64,000 bases of DNA, taken from contig NC_133123.1 of NCBI RefSeq assembly GCF_033568475.1, positions 162,207,753-162,271,752 of the forward strand. The letters are read 5' to 3'. Below, one piece after another: positions 25,167 through 41,065 of the stretch (positions are counted from its first letter, which is position 1; each line of letters opens with the position of its first letter). A model generated the notes under the pieces. The model did not search any database. It was not told the origin of the DNA and worked only from the letters and a program-made list of their open reading frames with translations. Made by a program: the position numbers and the translations under genes. The DNA comes from Henckelia pumila (Eukaryota; Streptophyta; Magnoliopsida; Lamiales; Gesneriaceae).

Positions 25167-26253
25167 TTCAGTAGTCCAACAAATAATGCTCATTTTGTAT
25201 TCGACCACTAAAATTCGATATCGTATTCAGGACCGATCCTAACAATTTTTGGGCATGAGTTTAACTTTTAAAAGAAGGCCCTAAATCATGATGTGTGTTC
25301 ATATTCTTTTAGACTAATAACAAATTTTTCGATTTAAGAAATGTGCAATAGTCAAAATATTTTTATTTTAATTGAGTAATAAGATCAAACATGTCCAAAA
25401 TGATTACTATAAAACAACTCATCTAACAGTTTAGAGCTAACAATATTGATCAAATTGTTCAGGAATTTTTTTTCTCAATTAATAGCATAACCAATTCATT
25501 CAATCTTTTCATATAATATGGTTTATTGAAGAAATGTTTTGAAAAGCTTTAAATTTGAGAAATTTTGTTTTGCACTTACAACTGTAAAAAAGTATAGTCA
25601 AGATTTTATAAGCAATATGAGTATTTGAGAAATATCTATCAATTTTTTTTTCAGGTAATTCACAAAACATCCATTGTCGATTTTGTTTCTCTTGGTAATG
25701 AGAACTTCAAGAATGTCAACTCCGAAAATAAATCATGCTCATTAATATCAGAACAACCCTTATGAGTCAGAAAATATGTTTTTATATTGGTCCAATTACA
25801 CTAATATATAATAAATTTAGGAAATAAAATTGTTTTCTGTTTATATTGGGCACGAAAAAAATAATTTATATTTGAAAAAAAATATCAAGAGACATAGGAA
25901 TAATAAACTTCATAAATAAATTTATCAAAAAACCCAGAAATAATAATAATAAAAAGTTTATATTAGGAAGTAGGCAAAGAAAAAATAATTTCCTGAGATA
26001 TGAATGAAAAAATCCCAAGAATAATTAATTTATATTGGATAAATTTACACTTTTATATAATAATTTTTTTTTCAAAATTATGGGCCCCGAAAAAAAATGA
26101 GCCCGAGTCGGACGACTCTTCGGACTCCAAATAGGAAAAGCCCTGACCGTGTTTTAGTGGTGCAAAAAATCAAAATAAAAAACAACTAAAACCCGACACT
26201 GAGTTTTAGTGGTCGAGAACGAAATGAGCAAGAATTTGTTGGGCAGCTTAAAA

Positions 26254-26294
<41 letters not shown>
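25125..26294. mobile_element. Foldback-type element flanked on both sides by (TA)n and carrying an inserted hAT-like element
   Basis: Inverted ends lie just inside TA runs (25125-25162 and about 26256-26292): left CCAACAAATAATGCTCATTT, right complement CCCAACAAATTCTTGCTCAT, each continuing into CGACCACTAAAA. TA runs on both sides suggest insertion into a TA microsatellite with its duplication. The centre is occupied by the CAGG...CCTG element listed separately. Confidence 0.55.
25228..26145. mobile_element. hAT-like non-autonomous remnant, 918 bp, nested
   Basis: It starts CAGGACCGATCC and ends GGAAAAGCCCTG, imperfect inverted termini of the CAGGGCCGG type common in plant hAT relics. Just inside is TTTTTGGGC (left), and GGGCCCC/GAGCCCG lies near the right end. 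The 8-bp flanks ATCGTATT and ACCGTGTT match at six of eight. The interior is AT-rich without an open frame. Family is inferred from termini only. Confidence 0.45.
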
Positions 26295-27060
26295 CATTTT
26301 CTCCAATTCTTATTAGTAGAACTGTCAATTTTAATCCAATGACTATTGAATTCCGAAAAATTCTTATGAAAAAGTTTTACGAGTCAAGTTTGTGAAAAAA
26401 AACTCTTTGTGAAACTTGATCACTATTAAAAATATTAATTTATGCTAAAAAAAATTAATTTTCATTGTATATTTGATCAAATCAACCCGTTTAACGATTA
26501 CAGATCTATGAAACTATCTAACACGAAACTACATCAAATTCGAAACGTGTCCTACATATATATAAAAAGCAACGTCTGTTCCGTAGCATGTAATAAAGTT
26601 CTAATTCTAAGCAAAGACCCTACAATTATTATTAATTTTTTTAGTAATTTTTTGACATAATGATGAAATAGAAAGTCCTAGTGAAAAAATATATCATAAA
26701 AGATCGAACTTTTATCATTTTATCAGAAATATTATAGTTAGTTCATTGCATAATTCAAATATTTTAGACGGTAGCATGAACCGTCATGACATCCAACAAA
26801 TATCCATTAGCAATAAACTAAAAATAATTATATAATTATGCGGTTAACATTGAGAGTAAGGTAAACAAAGAACTATTTGATTGTTGAAAAAGTTTTCATA
26901 GGACTAAAATTAATAATCATACCGCAAACGACAAATTGCCACGCAACAAACGACACTTTGTCTGATGTTATTTTATTATCCTCTGCACATAATTCTTTAT
27001 ATCCATGGTGTCACATAGAAAATAAAATATCTACGATGATACTGCATAAATGGGCCCATC
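26295..27060. other. Intergenic DNA, no gene seen
   Basis: AT-rich sequence with scattered short frames of up to about 80 codons whose translations resemble nothing I know. Confidence 0.45.
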
Positions 27061-27089
27061 ATATGTTTAGGCTTAATTGGAGTTTACAG

Positions 27090-27620
27090 TCAAGAAACAA
27101 GGCCCGAGTTCAAGTCTAAATGTTAAGATTGGCTCATGGCGGTAGGTGGTTGATGCAAGACATGTTGGACTAAGAATGAGAGTGGGAGTTGGAGTTGTGG
27201 ATGAGTCTAGGAGTTGAAGATGACGATGACAGAGGAGAGTAGCTAGGGTATAGCATATCTGAGGTGGGTGAGCTTTTAGCCTAAGATTCATCTCAAGGAC
27301 AAAAGCTCTTAGCTTCAGCCTCGCCTCAAGGGCGAGTCCCGGATGAACAAGCGTGTGAGTCTCACTCACGTGGTCCCCTACGAAATGTGTGTGGTCCCCT
27401 ACCTTCTACTCTATAAATATCGGATTTGCTCACTTCATTTGCAATTCATTACTTTCATTTTTTAGGGGCGTCCAAGCTCTCATCTTCACTCATTTATTTC
27501 CGACTCTGACTTGAGCGTCGGACGGGCTACGCTGGGACACTCTCCCGGCCCCCTCTAACACTTTTTACTTGGTTTCAGGTTCGCTTACGGACTTGGAGCT
27601 TTGAGCTTAGATTGGACTCG
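27090..27620 (+). repeat. LTR-like fragment with TATA box (possible solo LTR or TRIM relic)
   Basis: The block is more GC-rich than its surroundings. It contains a TATA box (CTATAAATAT, about 27410-27419) followed about 110 bases later by CTGACTTGAGCGTCGGACGG...GGGACACTCTCCCGG, wording common downstream of the TATA box in LTRs of several plant retroelements. I could not define the two ends or a target duplication. It could equally be a fragment of a larger element. Confidence 0.4.
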
Positions 27621-28208
27621 GATCATCAAATTTTAGTTAATATTATATGATTTTCTCGTTTATTTTGGCATACTAAGTTATCACAGTTGTTACTGTCTCA
27701 CAAATAAAAAGATTAATATAATTTATATCTATAATAAAAAAATGATATTATTGACATAAAATAATATTTTTAATAAATCAAATCGAAGACTCGTCTTTAA
27801 AAATAGAGCTCGAATTTAAAATAATACTCTTCTTTTGTTTTTATTAGTTCAGAGTGCACTATCTTCAATTTATTTCACTATAACATTCTACAACGTTCGA
27901 TGTCCCCACCAATATAATATTTATAATCCAACACCAAATATGTATATATTTCTATAAATTATGTGACGTAACTGACGTTTGTCTTAATATATATTTCCAC
28001 ATATAACAGAGCTGTCGAAATACGAGCCACCGGTGGGTTGGAGAAGGCTATCTCATGTGGACTGTGGTATGTTAGACGGGTCAACATATCAGATTTTTTT
28101 TAATAAAAAATTAAAATTTAAAAAAGCCGAAAACAACCTCAATACTTGAGGTTTCAGACAAATATGAAACATCTCAATGATGCTATACAATAACAAGTAC
28201 AATATCAT
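27621..28208. other. Intergenic DNA, no gene seen
   Basis: AT-rich non-coding sequence without recognisable structure. Confidence 0.4.
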
Positions 28209-28668
28209 TAGGGTGTTCCTCCGTCGGTTCGATTTTCTATCAAATCAATTCGGTTATTTTGATCAGTCGATTTTGATATAATCATTTTAATTAATATTAT
28301 AAATAAAATATAATATATCGTCTTTTAAATGATGTCTTTGTAAAAAAAAAAACCTAAATTCAATGTCTAAATAACTTAAATGAACGACAATTAACTCAAA
28401 ATTATTAAAAATGATTCTTTATTCACTAGATATCATCTTTTAAAATATATAAATATAAATAAATATATAAATAAAATTATTAATTTAATAAAATTTTGGT
28501 TTTTTCATACGATTCGATTTTGAGATATTTAATCCAAAATAAAATTAAATAAATTTCTATTTTAATATTTATATCCGAATTTCAAATTTCGGTTCGATCT
28601 TTGGTTTTTTCGATATAAATTTACGGTTTTTTTGGTTTATCTGAAGTTTGAATACCACTAACTTTCAC
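28209..28668. mobile_element. Possible hAT-type MITE (TAGGGTGTTC... / ...GAATACCACTA)
   Basis: The left end has TAGGGTGTTC then CGGTTCGATTTT. The right end has CGGTTCGATC, GGTTTTTTCG and GAATACCACTA, so the ends are only partly complementary. Runs of CGGTTCGATTTT/TTTCGGTTCG are typical of a common plant MITE class. The target duplication is not clear, so boundaries are tentative. Confidence 0.3.
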
Positions 28669-29028
28669 AATTAAACAAAACATACAAAATTCCATCTCAC
28701 CGATTATATCTTGAATAAAAAAAAAACAACATACTCGATCAATAAAAACTTAAATAAAAAAGTAATCATAATTATAAAAAATAAATAAAAGCACTAAATT
28801 AAACATTATAAACACATCAAATATTAGTTTTAAAATTTTAAATGCATACTCTAAAAATAAATATTGATTTTAACATTTATATCCGAAAGTAAATATATTT
28901 GCTATTTCAAAATAGGGTATTTAAAACACACAATATCAGATATAATAAATTATTATTTTTAATCAAATCGTTTGAAAAGTATCAACAAATACATTTTCAT
29001 AAACAACTCTTCTTAACAGGTTGAATAG

Positions 29029-29170
29029 ATGCTACCCGCAGGGCAGTGTCCTGCGGGTGACGTAGCGGCTCATGATTGGTTAAAATCAGTGGATCCCACG
29101 TGGAACCCACTAATTTTGACCAATCATGGGATTACACATCACCCGCAGAGTAGTGCCCTGTGGGCGGCAT
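29029..29170. mobile_element. Short palindromic MITE, 142 bp
   Basis: The left half (ATGCTACCCGCAGGGCAGTG...TGATTGGTTAAAATCAGTGG) and right half (CCACTAATTTTGACCAATCA...CACTACTCTGCGGGT read in complement) pair over nearly the whole length. The centre is GATCCCACGTGGAACC, which holds a CCACGTGG (G-box-like) core. GC-rich ends stand out in AT-rich surroundings. No target duplication is certain. Confidence 0.7.
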
Positions 29171-30261
29171 GTACTAAACCCTAAACATACTTTCATCATA
29201 TTTATCAAAACTGATACTCGAGATCCCGTAAGAACTACCAATGACCCCTACTACCTAGCCACTGGCATCACACACAAGAAATGAAACCTTAGCGCTAAAA
29301 CAAACATCAGATCAACTCCAATACTTTTCGGGCTAAAAATGGCCAACGATCATAATATAGAGCAACCATGAACTACAATCCCAAACTCGAAACTGTGGAC
29401 CTGGAAGGCTGGAGCTAGATGTACTTTACACCTTAAATACTCAAAAACCATAGCATACAGGCCAATGCTCGAGGAATAATAAGACTCCGCCTTACGCTTC
29501 AAAGGCAAGTACAGGTGAAGCCCTTAGATAAAAGGCACACCCTTGTTCACGATGCAGTGGAGTTTATTAGCAACTTTAGGTGCACGTTAATACAGGAGCG
29601 AACCGACAACGAATCTGACAAGAAATGCAAGAATATATCCATTCATCTTTCATGTACAAGCATATTATCGTTCGTTTTATCATTGTTCAATAGTTTTTTA
29701 GGGTTATTTTTTCTATGGCACCCAACTTCGTATGGGTTGCATACCCTCACTTCTCACACCTCTACTAACCATGACCAAGGTTTTCACAATTTCACCCGAA
29801 TTCATGTCAAGCATTAAAAATGACCTCTAAACCAAGAAGTGCAGCTATTGTGTTGAAAAAACTATGGTATTGGAGTTCAATCCAACGGGGTTCAGAATAG
29901 CAAAAAACTCGAAAATCATCTATATAATACCAGACATAAACATCTACATTCATTCACTCGCAGCAATACATTCACTCAAAGCAAGTAATGGAGTATGAAC
30001 AATAACCTGCAGCTATTGAAGCAAACATCAAATTCCATGAAAATATTTTTCCAAAGAGTGTAAATTTGCACCAAAATTTCACTACTGAGGTCGCATTAAT
30101 CAATTCACACATCTAAGACATCTCAAACAAGAAATGACCGTAAATCAAAACATTCATATTAATATATCAGTTCAATTCCAAATTCAAGAAACAAAACTCC
30201 AAAAGTAATCTTTCGAAATTAATCAAAATTTAAAAAAAAACAGTAATAAACCAAACCCTAA
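29171..30261. other. Intergenic DNA downstream of RPL27a
   Basis: It probably includes the RPL27a 3' UTR (next to 30261; several AATAAA-like motifs on the minus strand). A 100-codon frame at 29515-29817 has no recognisable similarity or codon pattern and is not called. Confidence 0.45.
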
Positions 30262-30702
30262 TCAAGCAGTGAGCACGACGGCGCCACCAGCCTCCTTAAT
30301 CTTCTTCTCCGCGTGCTTCGAAACGAGCTTGGCCTTCACCACCACGGGCTTGTCAGCGGGAAGCAAACCCTTCCCCAAGACCTTGAAGTACCCAAACTGC
30401 GTCACATCAATCAACGGAACATTGTCCTTGGACGCCTTGTCCTTCACTTCCTGCGGCACCATCGACCAGAGCCGGTCGACGTTGACAGTGGGGCAGAAGA
30501 ACTTGTTGCGGAGCTTGTGGAAGTAACGCATACCCACCTTCCCGAAGTACCCAGGGTGGTACTTGTCGAAGAGGATCCGGTGGTGGTGCATGCCTCCGGC
30601 GTTTCCCCGACCTCCGGGATGCTTCCTGTGCTTGCCGATACGGCCGTGACCGGCGCTCACGTGGCCGCGCTTCTTGCGGTTCTTCTTGAATCTGGTGGTC
30701 AT
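30262..30702 (-). CDS. RPL27A: 60S ribosomal protein L27a (uL15), intronless
   Basis: A 146-residue protein of the large cytosolic ribosomal subunit, uL15 family, which binds 28S rRNA and stabilises the central protuberance side of the 60S subunit. The start [20 protein letters not shown] is typical of plant L27a, followed by the basic His-rich stretch ([24 protein letters not shown]), [13 protein letters not shown], and the end [14 protein letters not shown]. Length matches the family (about 146). The stop is TAG-free in frame and the whole CDS is one exon, as in many plant L27a genes. Upstream on the same strand are a TATA-like sequence (30757-30770) and an AAGCCCTAAC telo-box-like motif (about 30786-30795), common in ribosomal protein promoters. 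The CDS is far more GC-rich than its surroundings. It looks intact. Confidence 0.97.
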   Translation of the reverse strand: MTTRFKKNRKKRGHVSAGHGRIGKHRKHPGGRGNAGGMHHHRILFDKYHPGYFGKVGMRYFHKLRNKFFCPTVNVDRLWSMVPQEVKDKASKDNVPLIDVTQFGYFKVLGKGLLPADKPVVVKAKLVSKHAEKKIKEAGGAVVLTA

Positions 30703-30860
30703 TTTGCGGCGGCGATGGAGGAAGAGGATTCGGGGTTAGATAGCAAATGTTCGTGGATATAATATAAAGAGGACTCTGCTGCGTTAGGGCTTCGCAGGAG
30801 GTGTCTTATTTACCATGTTACCCTTGTTAAGCGTCCGAAATTACTTTTCAAACCACAATA
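30703..30860 (-). promoter_or_regulatory. RPL27a 5' UTR and core promoter
   Basis: Reading the minus strand: a telo-box-like AAGCCCTAAC lies at about 30786-30795, then a TATA-like CTTTATATTATA at 30757-30770, then a short leader with a C/T-rich segment (CCTCTTCCTCCATC) just before ATG. TSS near 30730 is inferred. Plant ribosomal protein genes commonly combine telo boxes with pyrimidine-rich leaders. Confidence 0.55.
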
Positions 30861-31868
30861 TTTTTAAAACATAATAATAAAATAAAAGTTGTGGTTTTGC
30901 GAGTAATTTTCATTACACTTATATTTTCGTTTCCTTTTTCCATATCACGTGAAATTTAGCCGTAAGTAAATACGCAACTGTCTAAAGTAATTTGCAGATG
31001 GTATCGAATAATAATGTCGGTTGGTTCCAAGTTGTAAAAAGATAACAATGTATATTTTATTATTTGTCTGTTTCAAACCGAATTCAACTTCAAGTTATTT
31101 CGTAACATGAGTTGCTATAATTATGAATATAATTATGCATTAAATATATATATTTCAATGTTTTCAAATATTTATTTTTTAGTATCACTAAAAATAACTT
31201 GCAAACATGTTCGAATCGTCGGAGTCAAACTCAAGGAAAAAATATTAACACATACCAACCATATTCGTTGTTTTTTTCCTAGAAATGTGTCTTCAAAAAA
31301 TTATCCTCTACTTCGATTGTTTTAGTCTGAAAATTAATTGCAGAATGCATAAAATGGTTTTTTTAAAAATATTTATTTCATTCAAAAAGTAATGATATTT
31401 TTGTTTTGGAGAGGTATTTTATTTTTTATGACAACACGACGCAGAAAGTACAAATATTTAGATCTCTCCGCTGTTGAGTTATCTTAATACAAAAAAACCT
31501 ACGGTTACGAATTAATGATTCAATTGTTGGGAGCTTGAACAAAATACACCACATAAGACTTGAAACACTTATACATTTATTTTTTTTTCCCAACTTAAAT
31601 TCATATATTACTACTATTAAATCTCGAGACAAGGCATTGGCCCGGCCCTTGGAGCAAATATATATATGAGATCGATCCATACAATACAATCCACAATGTT
31701 TTTGACATTCTCAGGGAGTAGCATAAACTATCTGTATAACATGCGACCGGAGCAATGACTACAACACTTCGTCCCGGGCAAACGCATAGATTATAATGAT
31801 CTCTTTCAGAACTCAGCAAATTAAAATAAGGCATTTTCTCCAGCAAGCGAATCATAGTTAAGTAAGAT
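30861..31868. other. Spacer between RPL27a promoter and helicase 3' end
   Basis: The part next to 31868 should hold the helicase 3' UTR. The rest is AT-rich with no further gene seen; short frames here (72-110 codons) are not supported. Confidence 0.5.
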
Positions 31869-36167
<4,299 letters not shown>

Positions 36168-37106
36168 GACGAGATGGAGAATTAGGGTTATGGATTGCAG
36201 ATTGAGAGGGAATCAGGAAGAAAAATAAAATAAAACGAAATTGGACGCGTAAATGTGTAATTTATTTTCTATTCTAAATTACATGTTCCTCCCCGTAGTA
36301 TCATTAAATTACGAAACTTCCTCTCCGAAACTCTTAAACACTAGGTCACCCCTAACCTAAAGTATTTGTGCTTTGCTCCCTTGACTTTTGAAAAATCCAC
36401 TCACCTCCTCTTTTCTAATATGGCTCACTCGCCATGGGGCTAGAAAAACCCGTTGCTTTCTCGTCTTTTGGAGGAGCGAGGATCTCGTCTTTCGCCTACG
36501 AGGATGTGGTGGGCTTCGCGCGATGAAGCTCACCACGATTTTTCTTTAAAAAATTTATTAAATGGTTTGAAGAATTTGATCTTTTTATTTTTCAAAAGAA
36601 ATGGGAAAATAAAATAGAAGGGTTGGGATAATTTGTCCGTTGTAGATCAACGGCCAGATCAATTTCAACTTGATTTTTTTAAAAAAAAATATTAAAAATA
36701 GGAGAAAAAATAAAAAAAAGTCCGATTTTTAAAAAAATTGAAAAAGTACAAACAACCATATTCTCAAAAGTCAAGCATTTTTCTATAAATTGGTTTGAAT
36801 ACACCTAAAAAATTTAACAACTTCTTCCACTTGAATTTCAAAAACTCAATATTCTTCAACTTTCATTTCATTTTCAATCCAATTTCGAAAAGTCGATTCA
36901 TGGAGAAATAATGATCTAAATACTTTTTCATCAAATATTTCTCAATTCACCGACAAGCAAATGTTGATTTTTATATTCAACCAAATTCAATTCTCTCACA
37001 ATCTGATCTAAATCTCACCTCCTACTTTTGAAACCACGTTTACTAATCCTCTAGATAAAGGAAAGAATATTGTTGTTGGCGATGAGGTTGATGACATCAA
37101 AAGGAA
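36168..37106. other. Helicase 5' UTR/promoter side and spacer
   Basis: The helicase leader reads, on the minus strand, AACCCTAATTCTCCATCTCG before ATG. Further out is AT-rich spacer with a somewhat GC-rich piece near 36430-36530. From about 36830 the sequence may belong to the decayed SANT/NAM-type pseudogene. Confidence 0.4.
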
Positions 37107-37262
37107 CCTTGGACTAAGGTCGAAGATGAACATTTCGCAAAGCATGGTGCAACGTTTTCATCAATCCGACATGGCAATGATCAAAGCAACTCGATTTTTT
37201 GGAGATTAGTTTGGAATGAACATAAACATGAGTTGTCAAATGGATGGAAAGACGAGTGTTTG

Positions 37263-39827
37263 TGTAACACCCAGTATTTTTAGTACGTAAATTCGCATGC
37301 ATAATTAGGGATTTTATTTATTTAGAATTTTAGATTACGGGTTAAATAATTATGTGAAATTATTTGTGCATGTTTTAAGTTATTTTTAAGCATTTAACCC
37401 ATAACTAGTGATTTTCATGATTTATGGGAATTTAATTATTTTATCGCATAGACGGGACCGTGGACGGACGAGATGACAACTTTCTACCCAAATTATTTTA
37501 TGAGTCTTTTAGGAGCCCAAAAAAATTATTTTGAATTTTATTTCCTCAAAATTATCAGTATTTAATTTTATATAATTTTAAGAGTCCATTTTTATCCAAA
37601 TTTAGCCAAAATATTGACTTTTAATTATCTTTAAAAATCCCATAATTTAATATTTCGAGATTTGTGATATTTAATTTAAGTTATCAATATTTTAAAAACT
37701 TAGGAACCTTTGTAATTATGTTATTATCTCCTAGATTATCTATTTTTCCAAAATTATTATCCTAAACTACCCAAACCATCGCCCAAATCCCCTATCACAC
37801 GCTCATTCCATCTTCTACTCACCCTAAGCGCCCACAGCCGCCTCCATCACCTTCCCAATCGGCCATCAGGCCCTAAGTCACCATAACCGATTTTTGTTGA
37901 AGCTTCAAGTGGTTGTCGTCGTCCCGTCGTCCCGGAATCGTCTCCTACGCATTCTAGCTCTCATCGTCGGTGATAGGCATGTTTTTCTTTCTCCTTTCTC
38001 GTACCATATCAGTGTTATATGTGTGTGTTGTGTGTGCATCGAAATTCTTCAAGAAATTTCAGAAAAGGAATCGGTTTTGATGCTTGTATCTTGTTCATGT
38101 ATGTTGCTTGATCATGCTCACGTTTTCTTCATCCATGGTGCGTCCAGCTGCTGGTCAGGGGTCCCTAGGTCACGTGAGGGTGGTCTAGACTTGAGTGGCT
38201 CGAGTGGGTCGAGCCAAATAAGCCAAGACAGGAGCTGGTTCGAGTATGCAGAAACTCGCGCAGGTTTAGGGTTCCGAGGAAGAGAGGTTCGTTCTCCTTC
38301 GCCATGGTTTGATGCGTGGTTTGTTGGATTTGAACCCTTTAGATGTGGGCTAGGTTTTTGGTGTGGTTATCCGGCCAGTGGGTGGCCGGAGCAGGGCGGC
38401 CGCCGGCGTTCTTTGCAACTGCTCGCAGTCGCAGCAGTATAGGGAAGAGGGGTGTTCGGGTTTAGGGTTTAGAGTGGATCCGGGTCGGGTCTGGAAAGTC
38501 ATGGGTTATGTTAGTTGGGTCCGGGTTCGGGTTAAGTGAGTCGGACTCGGGTATTTTTATTTTTTAAGTTTTAAGTTTAATTAAGTGTTAAATGGGCCTA
38601 ATTAAATCCCAAAAATTTAATTGGGTTCCATTTAATTATTTGGGTTGAATTTAATTGTTATTGGGCCAAGTATGTGCTAATGAGCTTTAATTAATTTGTT
38701 GGGCTTAGAAATGTGTTAACGGGCTTAAGTATGTTAATGGACCAGTCTCAGTGTTAATGGGCCAGAATTTAAGAAAATGGGTTTGAGTGTTAGGGGCAGC
38801 AGTTCAGTACAAACCATGAAAAAATGCATGTGTCCTAAATATATATTTAATTATTTTATGCATGAATGTTATTTTAGTATTTATATGTTAGTATAAAAAT
38901 TAAATTAAATATATATGAAGGACACACATTTTATTTAAGTACATGCATTTATGAAATAATTTTATGGCATGATTTAATGTTTAAGGTTGAGCTAGAAAAT
39001 AATTTTTATGTTGGAAGTTGAAGTAGTGTGACAATTTAAGGGGGACAAGTCCCCACATGTTAAGGGCAGTTTACTGTCAATTTAAGGGTAGTTTACTACC
39101 AGTAAGAGGTGATTCGTCACCGCCGCATACGTTGGTTTTAAGAGACTGATCAGTCGAACTTTTTAAGTTTAAGGTTACACTACGAATATGACCATGCGAT
39201 GTTAGAAAAATGATATGCTCAACAATGTTATGTATGTATTATATGATTATATTTAAGTTCAAGTTTAAGTAAGATTTTAAGTCATAATTCATGATTTTTT
39301 TTAAGCATGCTCATTCATGTATTCGTTATGTATTAGTATTCCAGTGATTTAAATTATTTTAAACCCTCGTTATGTTAGCATGTTGGGCCTCTAGGCTCAC
39401 TACACTTATATGGTGCAGGTGAGTGCGTAGAGGAAGATGTAGTTCCTACAGGTGGTGAGGACGTATGAGCAGACATACAGTGATCCCCCGTGACCGTCGG
39501 CTGAGTCTTTACGAACATTTTAAGAATTTTTAAACTTTGTTTCTTATTTATTTCTTTTATGTCTTTCCAGTGGTGAATTTTAGTACTATTTTTATTAAAT
39601 AATTTTTATTGCATGCAAACTTTTAAGGGAATTGTTTGACAGTATTTTATTTAAGTTTGACTCGGTTATTTAAGTAAAAATGTTGCATTTTATTTATGTT
39701 ATTTTTAAATCTGTTTATTTTGTGCATATATGTATGGGCATGTATGTACATCTATTTTACTTAGTATTATTTTTAAAAAAAAAAAAAAATTTCGCATATA
39801 TTATTTTAGAATGTTTGGGTCATTTCA
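37263..39827 (+). repeat. 5' LTR of Tekay-type element
   Basis: 2565 bp, starting TGTAACACCCAG and ending GGGTCATTTCA. It has a GC-rich segment with GGCGGCCGCCGGCG (about 38396-38409) and a set of four back-to-back short hairpins (39041-39122). Open frames inside, such as 37894-38442, recur in the other LTR with frame differences and are not protein genes. Confidence 0.93.
39041..39122. other. Four consecutive mini-hairpins in the LTR
   Basis: GGGGACAAGTCCCC, GGCAGTTTACTGTC (one G-T pair), GGTAGTTTACTACC and GGTGATTCGTCACC follow each other, separated by 10-12 bases. The same four are kept in the other LTR at 46461-46542. Confidence 0.75.
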
Positions 39828-40030
39828 ATTGGCATCAGAGCCGCGTTCTTGGAGGGGTCATCACTGCTATGCGAGCTCAGAAATCCACGCTACCGGTTTG
39901 TAAGTTTTAATTGCTTTTAATATGATTTAGTCGTATCATGTTTAAGACTTAAGCATTTATGTTAGCAGAAAATTTCTAAGTACTTAGTTATGCATGTCGA
40001 TTTACGTAAAGAAATATGTGGTGGTGCAGA

Positions 40031-41065
40031 ATGCCTCCGAGACCAGCTAACAGGCGTGAGGGATCCCCACCATGGCAGAACCCTCTTTCAGCATTGGAGC
40101 AGGCCAATGCAAACATGATGGCAGGGATTACTGCTCTGTTGGAGCAGCAGGCAGCACGTCCGAGACTGTCCCATGATGAGGATGTGGTGGAGAGGTTCCA
40201 GAAGAAGGGACCAAAGGAGTTCGCAGGTGCCACAGATCCACTCATTGCTGAGGGGTGGATCCGTTCTTTGGAGAGCATCTTTGCTTACATGGGGTTGACT
40301 GATGCGGACAAGGTGAGGTGCGCAGTGTACATGCTGAAAGGTGATGCAGACTTATGGTGGGAGAGTGCATCACGAGGAGTGAATCTGACTACTTTGCGAT
40401 GGACAGACTTCCGGAGGATGTTTTTCTCCAAGTATTTCACTGAAGACGTGCGCAGTAGCATGATTCGAGATTTCATGAGTCTCCGACAGGGAGACAAGAC
40501 AGTTGTGGAGTACATCCGACAGTTCGAGAGGGGCTGTCACCTTGTTCCGTTGATTGCTGACAGTGCACCTGAGAAGATGAGACAGTTTATTGAGGGGCTC
40601 AGGGCAGAAATCAAGCATGACGTTCGCATGGCGGACGTCCCCACTTATGAGGCTGCAGTCAGTAGAGCCTTGCGTTCTGAGGAGGGTAGGAGAGAGATCC
40701 AGAGGGAGCAGCAGAGTAAGAGGCCGTTTCAATCTGGGTATCAGCGACCATCTTCGCAGCCTCCTGCGAAGAAGCAGTTTACTGGGCCGTCTAAGGGCCC
40801 GAACCAGCAGAAGCCACAACAGCAGAGACAGCAGCCTAGGGGCGGGGCCCCTAATGCTGGAGGATATCCTACTTGCCCGAAGTGCCAGAAGATGCATCCA
40901 GGACCATGTCTTCTAGGAGCGGGCGTCTATTTTCATTGTAAAGAGCCAGGGCACCAGATGGCCAATTGCCCGAGGAAGAAGAACACTACAGGGAGAGTGT
41001 TTGTGATGCAGGCTGAGGAGGCAGACCCAGATACCTCCTTGATCACCGGTATATCTTACCCCTAG
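40031..41065 (+). CDS. Gag of the Tekay-type element (ends inside the putative intron if unspliced)
   Basis: It starts at ATG 40031 (MPPRPANRREG); an upstream in-frame ATG at 40016 is possible. The protein has the gag core (WIRSLESIFAYMGL, LKGDADLWWE, FFSKYF, YIRQFERG), a Gln/Pro-rich linker, and a zinc knuckle. The knuckle has lost its first Cys (Tyr instead; HCKEPGHQMANC remains), consistent with a G-to-A change. In unspliced RNA the frame stops at TAG 41063-41065; if the 210-nt intron is removed, the frame runs on into protease. It forms the retroelement capsid and binds its RNA. Confidence 0.85.
   Translation: MPPRPANRREGSPPWQNPLSALEQANANMMAGITALLEQQAARPRLSHDEDVVERFQKKGPKEFAGATDPLIAEGWIRSLESIFAYMGLTDADKVRCAVYMLKGDADLWWESASRGVNLTTLRWTDFRRMFFSKYFTEDVRSSMIRDFMSLRQGDKTVVEYIRQFERGCHLVPLIADSAPEKMRQFIEGLRAEIKHDVRMADVPTYEAAVSRALRSEEGRREIQREQQSKRPFQSGYQRPSSQPPAKKQFTGPSKGPNQQKPQQQRQQPRGGAPNAGGYPTCPKCQKMHPGPCLLGAGVYFHCKEPGHQMANCPRKKNTTGRVFVMQAEEADPDTSLITGISYP

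Noticed and set aside
30313..30762. 149-codon open frame on the plus strand
   Set aside because: Antisense shadow of RPL27a, which is a clear conserved protein.
37894..38442. 182-codon open frame on the plus strand
   Set aside because: It lies wholly inside the Tekay LTR, and its counterpart in the other LTR (45292-45756) has a different length and end. Non-coding LTR.
39041..39122. CRISPR-like repeat/spacer reading of the hairpin series
   Set aside because: Only four short, different hairpins in a plant LTR, without equal repeats or spacers.
40370..40897. 175-codon minus-strand frame
   Set aside because: Shadow of gag, which has recognisable motifs on the plus strand.
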